Shown piece after piece: positions 26,456 to 39,092 of a DNA stretch of 64,000 nt (positions are counted from its first letter, which is position 1; each line of letters opens with the position of its first letter). Both the position numbers and the translations under genes were made by a program. Under the pieces are notes generated by a model. It was not told the origin of the DNA. It was given only the letters and a program-made list of their open reading frames with translations, and did no database searches. Source of the stretch: Sphaerulina vaccinii (taxonomy: Eukaryota > Ascomycota > Dothideomycetes > Mycosphaerellales > Mycosphaerellaceae); NCBI GenBank assembly GCA_022570795.1, contig JAKUDP010000014.1, positions 1-64,000 on the forward strand, written 5' to 3'.

Positions 26456-28724
26456 ATAGTAGACTATAGATATATATATAAACTTAACTTTTCTTCTAGA
26501 GTTCTTACTTCCTATAGTAATTTTTAATTTCTAATTTATAATATAATTCTAAAGTAGTACTATTCTATTTTCTATTCTACTAGTTTTTAATTAAAGTAAG
26601 TAATACTAGAACTACTTTTAGTATAGTAAGCTAACTAATACTTTAGTTAGTAATAGAGTATTTTTATTTTATTATATTATAAAATAATAATACTCTAACT
26701 AAGTCTAAATAATAGTAAGTAATTCTATAATTTATTTCTAAAATAAAACTAACTAGTATTCTAGTTTAATTTAGTTTAGTATTATTCTATTCTACTCTAG
26801 AATAATACTACTCTAATCCCTAGCTTATTAAGTCTAAATTAAAGTAAGAATATAACCTACTACTTTAACTAAACTAAGCTAATATTTATTTTAGTTTAAA
26901 ATTAGTTAAAATATAAAAAAAAAATTAAAAGAATTATTTATAAAGAAGTAAGTAGTTATTTACTACTTATATACTAGTATCTTAGCTAACTATAATAGCT
27001 ATATCTAGCTATACTACTATTAGTATTAAAACTAATAAGAATTTAATAGAAATTCTAAATAAAGTAATAGATAAATATAAAGAAAATAAAGAAGTTTATA
27101 CTTTTCTAGTAAGACTTAAAGAGTCTATACTTAACTATTATATTAAAGAATACTATCTAAGTAAGTATAAAGAATTTATTAACTAGTATATTTACTAACT
27201 ATAATAGATTAGTAAATTAATTTAGAAAATTCTAAATATTATTTAGAAAAAATAGAAAATAAAATATTTAAAAAAAAAAAAGATAGTATAGAGAATTATT
27301 TTATTAAGCTACTATAGATATATTTATTTATATAGGTATTATATAGATAGTTACTTATATAAATATATTTTTAATAATAGATTCTATTAATATTTTAGTT
27401 TATTACTATTTATTCTATTTTAAAATAGTATACTAGAGTTACTCTAGTTATTATAGTATAAGTAAGAAATAGTTTTATTCTAAGTCTACTAACTCTAAGA
27501 TTTAGTTTATTTAACTATAGAAATTAAATTAAGTTTTTAATTTTAAATAGATATTTTTATTATTTAGCTAAGCTTTATTTCTAATAAGCTAAGATCTAGC
27601 TCTATTCTAATTCTAATTTCTAGTATACTTAATTATATATAGATAGTAATAGATAAAATAAAGTATTATAAATATATATAGATTTAGTTAGTCTCTATAT
27701 AGCTTCTAGTAAAAGCTCTAACTTAATAAACAAACTAGATTTCTATACTAATAGAGCTTTTAAGCTACTTTTAGTAACTCTAAATATATTATTTTAATAT
27801 AGAAATATTATATTCTTATATTCTAATTCTAGAAAGAACTCTAATTCTAAATTATAGAAGTTCTAATATTTTTTAAACTATACTTTAAATAAATAAATAT
27901 ATAACTCTACTCTAATAATAGATTAGCTATAAAAGTATACTTCTTTAACTCTAAAGAACCTAGATTTTATATAATATTTCTAAAAAAGTCTAATATTTAG
28001 AAAGTTACTAATTTTTAAAGCTAAAATTTTTTTATAATCTAAAGTAGTTCTAAATAAATATATAATAGACTTTTAAAAATACCTTAGCTATAGAAGTATA
28101 CTATTTTAACTATAAAGAACCCGAATTTGCTCTAAAATTTCTAAGACTCTAAGTATCTAGCCTAGTATAGATTTTAGATATATTATTTTTTCTATAATTT
28201 CTAGGTCTAGTAAATAAATATATAATAGAGCTTTAAAAATATATAAGCTATAGAATTATACTATTTTAGCTATAAGGAATCTAAATCTTAAATAAAAATT
28301 ATAAAAAGTCTAATATCTAGAAAGTTACTAATTTTTAAAAGTTAGACTTCTAGATATTTTCGATTCTATATAGATCTAGCTAGAGTAGTATACTAAAAAC
28401 AATTCTAAGACCCTATTATACTAACTAAGCCCTACCCTAACCGAATCTAAAGTAATAATTTCAAAAAGTTATATATCTAGCTTAATATTAATTTTCGAGC
28501 TCTCGAGTATACTAGAATTTTTAGCTATAGTAAAAGTTTAGTAGATAGTAGTATATATATACTTCTTATAAAGAACTATACTATTTCGACCCTAAGGATT
28601 CTAAATCTAAAATAATAATTTAATAAAGTCTAGTTTCTCTAGTAAATATTAGTAGATTACTTTCTACTAGAAAAACTATTTTTTTTTTACTAGAGAAACT
28701 TAGTTTCTCTAGTATAGATATAAG
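26456..28724. repeat. Solo block B copy right of the helicase segment
   Basis: It matches unit positions about 2135-4724 in direct orientation, from TAGACTATAGATATATATA to the GTATAGATATAAGTAG end motif, and is about 320 bp shorter. The deficit equals two of the ~157 bp subrepeats. Mutation is heavier than in units 1-2. It carries the variants of unit 3's block B, so the two B copies flanking the helicase are each other's closest relatives here. Confidence 0.85.
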
Positions 28725-29709
28725 TAGGTCTCCTAGTATAACTAGTAGATTATACTCTAGAACTAGGCTATACTAAAACTAATATTTTTATATTATAAAA
28801 TATACTTATTTTTCTATATAATATACCTAGAGATAGTAGTACTATAATAGATTTTTAACTTATATATTTATAAATCTAATAACTAATTAATAGAGCTATT
28901 TATTTACTATATTATAAAACTATCTATTATAATCTATATCTATTATAAACTATTCTATTTATAACTACTTTTACTATATAGGCTACTCTAATTAGTACTA
29001 GAAAATATACTTTTATATCTACTATTACTATTAAACTAATATAGACTACTATATAAACTATACTTATTTTCGAGTTCGACTTTTTCTAATAATATAGCTT
29101 TCTAAATAACTATAAAATAGGCTAACTTAATAATTTTAAATATAATAAATAGATATAACTTAGAATTCTACTATTTTTTTTAAAATAAATTAATATCTAA
29201 TATAGCTATAATATATATTATTATATAATTATACTTTTTATAGTAGATAGTCTAATTTATTAATTTAATATAAAAATTTAAATATACTTTATTTATAGCT
29301 ATTATCTACTTTCTATTATTTTTACTTTTACTATTTTTACTTTTACTACTTTTATTTTTACTTTTTTTATTTTTACTACTTTTATTTTTACTACTTTTAT
29401 TTTTACTATTTTTATTTTTTTTTCTACTTCTACTATTTTTTTCTACTTAGCCTACTTTTCTATTTCTTTCTAAAATTAGTTCTATATATACTACTATTAC
29501 TAGTTAAACTAATACTATAGGCTATACTACTTATATTTTTTTTATATATAGATAAAAAATATAACTATCTATTACTATATTTAGAAATAATAGCTAATTT
29601 TTTTTTTATTCTAATATAGCTATAATAGCTTATACTAAATCTATTTTTTCTTTATATAAACTATTTATATATATAATATAATTCTACTTCTAGTAATACT
29701 ATACTAGCT
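28725..29709. other. Unassigned AT-rich stretch with T-rich tract
   Basis: No match to the 7,215 bp unit or to the Copia internal region is visible. At about 29320-29440 there is a degenerate strand-asymmetric tract of TTTTACTACTTTTAT-like modules, perhaps an expanded low-complexity coding or satellite sequence. No gene is recognisable. Confidence 0.6.
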
Positions 29710-31066
29710 TTTTATAGTAATATATATAAATAATATATCTATTATAGTACTAGAACTAAAAGATATTCTCTAGTTTAAAAAATAGCTTAGTAAAGTTTTT
29801 AAAATTAAAAATTTAAAAAAACTAGAAAAAAAATTTAAAATAAGAATAATAAAAAATAGAATTATAGAAACTTTAAAACTTAATTAAAAATACTATATTT
29901 AAAAGAATTTTATAAAGCTAAATATAATTAAAAAAAATACCTATCTAACTTTCTTACTAATAGATAGTTATAAAAGCTTTACTAAAGTAGTTCTATCTAA
30001 TAAAAGATATACTAAATAGAAGTACTAAAGCTAGATAGGTATATAGATATAGCTAATAGTTATAATAAAACTAGATATTACTTTTACTTTTAGTAGACTA
30101 AGCTTATATATAGCTAACCTAATAAAAAAATATATAAATACTTTAAAAAAACTAGTAAAATACTTTAAGTTATTTCTAAATCTAGAACTTATATTTAGAA
30201 AAGATAGTAGAAGCTTTATTAGATATTTAGACTCTAACTATATAATAAATAAAGTAGATAGAGCTTTAATTCTAGAATCTATTTTTTTTTTTTATAAAGT
30301 ATTAGTATTTTAAATAAATAAAAAGTAGAAGTTTATAATAATATTAATTATAGAAGCTAAGTATATAGCTTTAAATATATATACTAAGTAATTTTAATTT
30401 CTAGTAGTACTTCTAAAAGAAATAGACTATATAGAGTTAGTAGAAGAATATTTTTTTTAACTACTTATTAAAGTAAACTCTAATATAGTAAATAAACTTA
30501 AATCTATTTAGATTATAGAAAATAACTAAGTATTTCTAATTCTAGTTAAAAATATCTATATCTATAAAAAATTAAAATATATTAATATAGCCTATAATAA
30601 TATTAGAAGACTCTAGTAGTAAAAAAAAATAGTAGTAGTATATATTTTAATAAAAAAAAATAGCTATAGATAGGTTAACTAAGCTAAAGAATAGTCCCTA
30701 ATTCTAGAAGTTTATAAAATAACTTTAGCTTATATAAATAGTTTTTTTATATTTAATAAGTTATTAAGATTTAAAATAGAATATAAGTACTAGAATATAA
30801 AGTAGAAAAACTATCTAGCCTAAATAGAAGTATTAGAAAGTATAGTCTAGTTAGACTATTTAAAAAATATTTAGAAATTAGATTATATAATATAGATTAT
30901 ATAATAGTATAACTTATCTAATACTTTATATTTTAGAAAAAAATATAATCTATATCTAACTAATATAATTAATATAGTTAGTTTCTATCTAATACTTCTA
31001 TTTCTATTATATATTAGAACTCTTTCTATATATTATAAATATATATATTATTATTCTATTTTAATA
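29710..31066 (+). mobile_element. 5'-truncated Copia (Ty1) fragment, heavily mutated
   Basis: The sequence reads as the 3' half of a Copia polyprotein on the plus strand: end of reverse transcriptase, then the RNase H region with a relic of EA.YIAL near 30355-30380, then a purine-rich tract and a 3' LTR. It aligns with the reverse complement of the larger Copia element from about 34985 down to 33614, so the two are one family, but CpG and TpG sites retained there are mostly TA here. Gag, integrase and the 5' LTR are missing. The right flank (GTACCTTT) continues exactly into unit position about 6588, so the right insertion point is preserved while the left side was lost or rearranged. Confidence 0.85.
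30831..31066 (+). repeat. 3' LTR of the truncated Copia
   Basis: This stretch begins TATTAGAAAG and ends TTTTAATA. It is the reverse complement of the 246 bp LTRs at 33614 and 39093 with many further C-to-T and G-to-A changes and a net loss of about 10 bp. The preceding AAATAGAAG is the mutated counterpart of the AAGTAGGAG polypurine tract in the other element. Confidence 0.85.
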
Positions 31067-33613
31067 GTACCTTTCGATAGCTATTATAACTTTAGATATA
31101 TATACTAATATTTATATATTTATTATTTATTATTTTAACTTTAATATACTTTTTATAATATTTTTCTATATAGGCTTTAGTTATACTAGGCTCCTCTATA
31201 TCTATATTCTAACTCTAATTAATATATAAACTTTAAAACTACTTAACTATTTATATAAAATATATTTATATAATCTAGCTCTACTATATACTTTAGTTTA
31301 ATATAGTTTAGATAACCTTTTACTAAATAGAGGTAGATTAATAGAGGTAGACCCGACTCTATTAGTATAGAAAAAAGAGTTCTAGTATATTCTAAATATA
31401 GTTATTAAACTCTAAATAGATACTTTTTTTTTCTATTATATATTCTAATTCTATAATAATTTAATATATATAATACTTATATATATATACTAGAAAATAA
31501 TACTATTAAGTTCTACTAGTAGTACTATAAATAATAAAAATATTAAATTATATAAAATATAATTTAATAAAGCTTTTATATAAGTTAAATATATTACTAA
31601 AGCTATAAATAGTAATTTTAATATATAACTAAATCTAATTTTTATATATAAAAAAAAAGTTATACTAGTAAAAATACTCTAGCCTAACTAACTAAATAAA
31701 AATATTCTAGCCTATTTTAGAAATCTAGAGCTAGATAAAATATAAATAAATATTCTAAAAAATATTTTTAACTTTTTTATAAATAAAACTAAAAATATTA
31801 TAGTACTATTAATATTTATATAGTACTATATATATATCTACTAACTCTAGGTAATCTATCTAAATCTAGATATATATAGTAAAAAAGCTTTTCTAAATAA
31901 TTTAGAGTAGTATATTCTTATATAAATTAATATTATAATAGATACTTTGGCCTTAGCTATCTAGAATAGCTATCTATATATTATCTAGTAGAACTAGAGT
32001 ACTAACTAGTTTAAGAAAATTCTAGAAGCTATCTATTTTCTACTTAAAAATCTATTCTAATTATTCTAGTAGCTATTTATTTTAATTATAGTAAACTCTA
32101 AAATAAAAGTTAGTTTCGAAAATACTATTACTATATAGTAGAAGTTAGTAGCTATATATACTAATATAGATTTCTATTATAAAAGTATAAAGTATAAATA
32201 GCTTTCTATAATAATATATATTATTTCTAGTAATATTTAATTATTTATTATAAATAAAAAATTAGAAAAATATAGTAGAAAAATTACTAAAATATATTTT
32301 CTAAGTTTTAAAAAAAACTAGCTTAGACTCTAGCTATTATAGCCTATTATACTAGTATCTATTACTTTATATACTAAAAAAAAAAAAAAAAAATAAAAAA
32401 ATATAATTTTTTTTTATAAAAAATAAATAAAAATAATAGAGTAGATAGCCTAAAAAAGTAATAAAAATAACTAGATAGAATTATAAGTATAAAACAAAAG
32501 TAGTAAAAATCTATTTATATTATAGAAAAAGCTTCTATATAAATATAATAGTTCTACTCTATAGCTTATTATAGTAAAACTAGTTACTAATCTATACTAG
32601 TTTAATATTAATAAGTATTATTATAATACCTACTACTTTTCTATAGTAGAAATCTAGATATAGATCTATAGTCTATAATATATAATAGATAAGCTTAATA
32701 CTATTAATAAATATATTTTTAATAGCTAACTAACTTTTTTACTACTAATTAAATCTATTTTACTAGTAGAAGAACTAGAATCTATATATAGGTAGACTAT
32801 AATTATAAATAAACTAGATAGTCTAAATTAAATATATATTTATACTACTTTAGTTTAGAAAAATAATAAAAATACTAAGCTACTATAAGTATATTAGAAG
32901 AACTAATCTAATACTTATAGTATAAACCTAATAGATCTACTTCTTTATTTAAATTATACTTTTATTTTAAATAGGTTTTATATAATACTAGATTTTAGTC
33001 TAAACTTAGAATCTAGAAATAGATTTAGTTTTTCTAAGCTTTTTAAGCTCTATTTTAGGCTACTAGTCTAGATAGCTTAGTTTTTTATAAAATTAAAAAG
33101 ACTTATAGTAGCTTAGTTAAATAAATTAAAAAGCTTTTTTTTTTTTAAATACTAGTATAGAAAAAATTTAAAATTAGTTATTAACTTTAAAATAAATAAC
33201 TTATTTAAATAACTTTTTTTTATTTTATAAATATATCTAGTTATTTATAATTATATTTTATTATTTTTATAACTAAAATAAGTTTTTAGAGTCGAAATTT
33301 TTAATAGCTTTCTACTCTACTAAACTCTATATCTATTTAATAATTTTTAGTAGCTTTCTCTATTTAATTATAATATACTTTATAGTTCTACTCTATATTA
33401 AATATATTTATATAAACTATTTTTTTTAACTATTTAAAATAACTTTTAAATAGAATATATATTATAATATAAATAGATCTACTATATATAATTCTATATA
33501 TATACTTTTTATAATATTTTTATATATAGATTTATATTTTTATATTTCTATACTACTAGTTATATATATAAATTCTAAACTAACTTAATAATTTTTAGTA
33601 ATATTTAATATAT
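31067..33613. repeat. Partial subtelomeric unit (end of C, then A)
   Basis: It aligns with unit positions about 6588-7288 followed by 74 to about 1915, so it contains the same unit-to-unit junction (near 31775) and proves that the tandem arrangement once extended this far. Mutation is heavier than in units 1-3, with homopolymer growth (for example near 32380). A Copia insertion splits it, and it resumes at 39339. Confidence 0.88.
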
Positions 33614-33859
33614 TATCGAAATAGGATAATAATATATATACCTACGACGTATAGGAAGGGTTTTAATATGCGATAGAAGTAGAAGTATTAGATAGGAACT
33701 AACCGTATTAATTATATTAGTTAGTTATAGGTTATATCTCCTCCTAAAATATAAAGTATTAGATAAGTTATGCGACCTATTATTATATAACTTATATTAT
33801 ATATTCTAATCCCTAGGGGGTGTCTCTTAGATAGTCTAACTAGACTATACTTTCTAATA
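33614..33859 (-). repeat. 3' LTR of the complete Copia
   Basis: On the element's strand it starts TATTAGAAAG and ends TTTCGATA, so the canonical TG...CA ends have become TA...TA. It has the same length as the other LTR. I count about twenty differences between the two, all transitions. Confidence 0.93.
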
Positions 33860-33868
33860 CTCCTACTT
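33860..33868 (-). other. Copia polypurine tract
   Basis: On the element's strand AAGTAGGAG abuts the 3' LTR. It is the expected plus-strand primer position, although short and interrupted by one T. Confidence 0.6.
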
Positions 33869-33920
33869 AGGCTAGATAGTCCTTCTACTTTATATTCTAG
33901 TACTTATCCTTTATATAAAC

Positions 33921-33945
33921 CTATCGGGCTCTAGAGGCCCGATAG
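33921..33945. repeat. GC-rich palindrome in Copia, copy 1
   Basis: Arms CTATCGGGC and GCCCGATAG are perfect reverse complements around a 7-base centre. It stands out as GC-rich in an AT-rich element. Related copies lie at about 36033-36056, 37110-37134 and 37761-37781. Confidence 0.7.
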
Positions 33946-33959
33946 AGGCTAAGTAAGCC

Positions 33960-36900
33960 GGAGTTGTTTTATAAACTCCTAGAATTAGGGACTATTCTTT
34001 AGCTTAGTTAACCTATCTATAACTATCTCTTTTATTAGGATATATACTACTACTATCCTCTATTACTACTAAAGTCTCCTAATATTATTATAAGTAATAT
34101 TAATATATTTTAATTTCTTATAGGTATAGGTATCCTTAATAAAGGTTAAAGATACTTAGTTATCCCCTATAATCTAAATAGGTCTAAGTTTATTTACCGT
34201 ATTAGAGTTCGCTTTAATAAGTAGTTAAAAAGAATATTCTTCTACTAGCTCTATATAGTCTATTTCCCTTAGAAGTACTACTAGGAATTAAGATTGCTTA
34301 GTATATATATTTAGAGCTATATACTTAGCTTTTATAGTTAATATTACTATAGACTTCTACTTCTTACTTATTTAAAATACTAGTACTTTGTAGAGGAAGA
34401 AGATAGATCCGAGGATTAAAACTCTATCTACTTTATTTATTATATAGTTAGAGTCTAAATATCTAATAAGGCTTCTACTACTTCTTCTAAATATAAGTTC
34501 TAGGTCTAGGGACGACCTAAGGTATCTTACTAGTTTCTTTAAAGTATTTATATATCCCCTTATTAGGTTAGCTATATATAAGCTTAGTCTACTAAAAGCG
34601 AAAGTAATATCTAGTCTTATTATAACTATCGGCTATATCTATATACCTGTCTAGCTTTAGTACTTCTATTTAGTATATCTCTTATTAGATAGAATTACTT
34701 TAGTAAGGCTTTTATAACTATCTATTAGTAAGAGAGTTAGATAGGTATTTTCCTTAGTTATATTTAGCTTTGTAAGATTCTCTTAGATATAGTATTCTTA
34801 ATTAAGCTTTAGAGTTTTTATAACTCTATCCTTTATTATCTTTATTCTAAAAATCTTTTCTAGCTTTTTTAGATCTTTAATTTTAAAGACCTTACTAAGC
34901 TATTCCTTAAACTAGAGAATATCCTTTAGCTCTAGTACTATAATAGGTATATTATCTACGTAGGTTAGGACTATAATTCTTTTTTCCTTATAAATAAGTA
35001 GGTATAGGTCGATTTCTAATTAATCGAATCCTATCTATTCTAGCTTTGAGATATAGAGTTTATTCTAGTCTCTTACTACTTACTTGAGTTTATAGAGACT
35101 TTTTAGGATCTTTAGGACCTAGTTTGGTAGAACTTCTACTTCTAGAAGTAGAATTATATAGATATCTTCTTTTAGAGAGCTTTCTATAAATATATTATTT
35201 ATATCTACTTAGTATATTTCTAAGTCCTTCTCGCAAACAACTACTATAAATACCTTTAAAGTATTATACTTTATAGTTAGTATAAAAGTATCTTTAAAGT
35301 CTACTTTAAACTTCTAGGAGAACCCTCTAGTAACTAGTCTTACTTTAAACTTTTTAATAGCTCTACTAATTAATCTTTTTATATTAAAGACCTATCTAGA
35401 TATTATAAAGTTTATACCCTTTAGTAGTATAACTAGCTTCTAGGTATAGTTACTATCTAAAGCTACTAGTTCTTTCTAGATTGCTTCTTTCTATATATAG
35501 CTCTATTTAGAATTCTATATTGCCTTTTTATAGGACTTTGGAATAGGGACCTTTTGCTTTAAAGTAATATTAGGTCCGAGTACTATAAATGCAACCTTCT
35601 TAATCTCTACTAAGGTTTTCTAGATATAATTTCCTTCTTTTTTAATTAGGCTAAAGAATACTTTATAATATTTTGAGTTAGGTATATTATCTTCCTTATC
35701 TCTCTACCTCTTTTAGAGGACCTATTTTATAACTATACTATAGGCCTTAGGTTTAGGTTCTTCCTCTTTATCTAAAAGAGATCTCCTTCTTTTCTAGAAT
35801 TGTACTTTTGCTTCTAGTAGATCTTATATAATATCTAAATATTTTTTAATATATATATTTCTACTAGTTCTTTAACGAACTTCGGTCGGCTAATTAGTCG
35901 GCTACTTTATTCTAATTTTCTCCTTCTAAAGCTATATATTCTCGGAGTTTTCTTCTTCTAAATCTATCTTCTAGTACTTCTTCTTATTCTTCGGTAGAGG
36001 TCCAAGCTATATAAATAGTAGTTAATATTTAGTCGGGCTCTCGGGGCTCGACGGACTTTGGGACTCCTTCTACTTTTTTAGTCTTCTAACTAGTTTCCTA
36101 ACTAGTATAATACTAGATTAGTTAAGCTTAGAAATATTTAACTCTAAATACTCAAACTACTTAGTATTACTATATACCTTAATAGCCTCTATATTAGGCT
36201 TCTAGAAAAGCTATATTTTAGTAGTATCTAGAATATAACTAACGAATATAGTATCCTTACCTCTATTTATTAGTTTATCTAATCTTATTCTAGCTAGCTA
36301 GGACTTCGGGTTTATATATACTACTACTCTATAGCCCTAAACTCTAAAGTATAATACTAGAGGTTTCTATTCTAAAAATACTTCCTTGGGTAAGACTTTA
36401 AATCTATTAATATCTAGCCTATTTAGAAAAGTATTCCTAATAATAATACTTACTTCTAGTACCTTAGGCTAGAACTTAATTAGTATATTAGATTCTTCTA
36501 GTATCGCCCTTACTCTTTCTTTAGAAGTCTAGATCGACCTTTTAATAACTCTATTCTAAATAGAGTTATATACTTTAGTAGTATAGAAAAAGATTCTATT
36601 CTCTCTCTCCTACTACTTTAGTATAGCGAGAAGCTCCCTAGCTCTATTACTCCTTACTACTTAGAGAAAATTTCTAAATTAAAGCTCTACCTTCCTTTTC
36701 TATTAGTAGAGGGTAGATAGTATATCTATTTTTAACTTTAGTAGGAAGGCCTACTTCTTTCTTAAGAAGTTATTAATAATTTTAAGCTACTACTTAAATT
36801 CTAATTTTAAAATAGGTAGGGGTTTATAAATATTAATAAATATAAAAGCTAGCCTTTAGGGCTTCTACTATATTTCTTTCCCTCTATACTACTTTATCTT

Positions 36901-39080
36901 TACTATTATATAGACCCTATATACCCTATACTCCTTTAGAATTAGTATTAGGCTCTTTAAATCTAAGACCTAGTAAAAGTTCTTTACTACCTTTTCCCCA
37001 AAATATACAAGCCTTCGATACTAGAGCTCCTACTAATTCTAGGTACTCTCTAATATATAGAAAGTATATACTTTATCTATTAATTCCTATAAGAAGTATA
37101 TTTAATTTCGGTCGAGCCCCTAGGGCCCGATAGACTTAGCTAGACTCTTATTAATCTCTTTAATAAATAGGACTCCTCCTAATATTCTTATCTAGATAAC
37201 TACTTTTCTAGAGGCTAAAATAAGTATAAATTTTAGTAGTTAAATACCGAACTACTTACTAAACTAATTTTATAAAATAAGATTTACTCTAAGTCTAGGT
37301 ACGAAAAGAATATTTTTTAGTATAATCTATTTACCCTTTCTACCCTCTATTACTACTTTTCCTATATATATAGCTATTAGATAGCTACCCCTAACCTTGA
37401 TCTACTTTCTAGCCTAAAGAGGCTTTAGTTCCCTAAAAAGTAATTTTTAGTTAGTTATATAAATAGAAGTATAAAAGTCAAGTAGCTATTCTAATAGTCT
37501 ATACTTGCCTTTAGCTTCTATAGTAGAGTAGGCTACTTTATTAATATCTTTATCTTTAGATAGAGTCTAGGATAGGTTTAAAGTAGTTAGTAACTTTATA
37601 TTTTATATTATAAAAGCCTTTTTCGGGTATTTCTTACTTAATTTCTTAAAAGATTGTACTTTAAGCTAGAGTCTTTTTACTACTATTTTTAGCTTATTCT
37701 TATTAAGTAAAGAACTTCTCCTAGCTCGTATTAGAGAAAGTCTCTTTTCGACCCTATTCGGTCGGGTCTCTAGAGCCCGACAGAACTTAGTAGCCCTCTT
37801 TGCCTATTCGAATCTAGAGCATTCTCTCTAGGTATATAGTCTCTTATAGAAGAAATATTCTAGTAGTCGCTAGGTACCTTTCCTAGTAAATATAGCTATC
37901 TCTTTTTAGTTTATAAACTCTTCTACTTCTAGTATCTAGAAGATATCCTCTAGTACTAGGTTCTTCTAAGCTAGAATAGTCTATCTAGTACTCTTATATC
38001 TATCTAGTAGGGAGAAGAGTAGATACTTAATCCTTATTTTCGAAGTTTTATAGTAAAACTCTCTCTAGTTAATCTCTACTATTCTTCTACCTAGGTTCCT
38101 AAAGTAGACCTATAAGCTTCTAATTCTATCTTCTAGTCCTATTTTAAAGTTTATATACTCCTAGATAATAGCTATTATATAAGCTTGCTAGACCTTACTA
38201 TACTTATTATATAAAGTTATTTAGATATTAAAAGCCTTTTTCTCCTTTATTACTTTATTCTAATTATTCTACCCTAGGTACTTAGTTAGCTTATAAATTA
38301 CTTAAGTATTTACTTTCCTCTACTATAGGCTAAGTTTTAAGTATTCTAGCCCCGGGAAACTATTAGGTATCTTTATAAATAATAAAGACGACTTCTTCGA
38401 CTAGGGAGTTTATAATATTTTTTTTTTAGTATCTTTTAAGTTTAAAATTACTTAAAAAATCTCCTTTTCCTCTAGGTTGTTTTCCTATAGTTTAAACTAT
38501 AGCCTCTAGTTTTCTTTTAATAGAACTAGTATAGCTCTTTTACTTCTAAATCTACTTCTTTACTTTTAATCTATTTTACTTAAAATATTAAAAAACTAAA
38601 CTTTAAAAATTAATACTTTTTTAAATAATTTTAGTAGTAGTTTCTAGATAGCTACTTTTCTAGTCTAAGACTTTCTTTCTTCTTTCTTAGATAAGCTTAG
38701 TATAGTTTTCTATACTTCCTACTTATCTATACTTATAAATAGACTTAAATAGTCTCTTTTTAGAGGGATATACTTTTCTAAAGTATTAGTAGTACTCTAG
38801 TATAGAGGTTAAGTCTTATTTATATAAAATAGTACTTTAGCTTCTAGCTTACTCTTTCCTTTTTATACTTTTTAAGCTCTACTCTTTAAGTATACTTTAC
38901 TAGGTTCTTCTCTATTTTATCTACCTATAGGAACGTCCGGAACTCGCTAGGATCTTTTATATCTTCTTAGTAGTATAGATAGATATACCTCGAGTCTCCC
39001 GATACTTCTTTTATTATAGGTTCGTATCCTACTATTAGAAAAGGCTAACTATTACTATCTAATACTTCCTTCGCAAACCC
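33960..39080 (-). pseudogene. Copia gag-pol polyprotein, inactivated
   Basis: The minus strand contains a long, repeatedly interrupted Copia polyprotein frame. The recognisable parts are the reverse transcriptase block with TYVDN (about 34970-34945), a motif read as AKYIALN (expected EAEYIAL) in the RNase H region (about 34345-34325), and a distal stretch related to the conserved C-terminus (about 34140-34100). The order, with RT and RNase H nearest the 3' LTR, fits Copia. The gag and integrase portions upstream (about 36000-39000) are inferred from position only. TAG/TAA codons and missense changes typical of RIP inactivate it. Confidence 0.75.
37761..37781. repeat. GC-rich palindrome in Copia, copy 4
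   Basis: GTCGGG...CCCGAC arms surround CTCTAGAG, giving a 21 bp near-perfect palindrome with one mismatch. It has the same core as the copies near 33921, 36033 and 37110. Confidence 0.7.
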
Positions 39081-39092
39081 GGGCTTATAACC
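39081..39092 (-). other. Copia primer binding site, initiator-tRNA-half type
   Basis: Immediately inside the 5' LTR the minus strand reads GGTTATAAGCCC, followed by GGG. With one RIP-type change reversed (TAA from TGA) it is complementary to the anticodon stem-loop of eukaryotic initiator tRNA-Met (GGGCTCATAACC). Priming by a tRNA-iMet half rather than by the tRNA 3' end is known for Drosophila copia and some fungal Copia elements. The distance to the LTR is zero bases. Confidence 0.7.
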
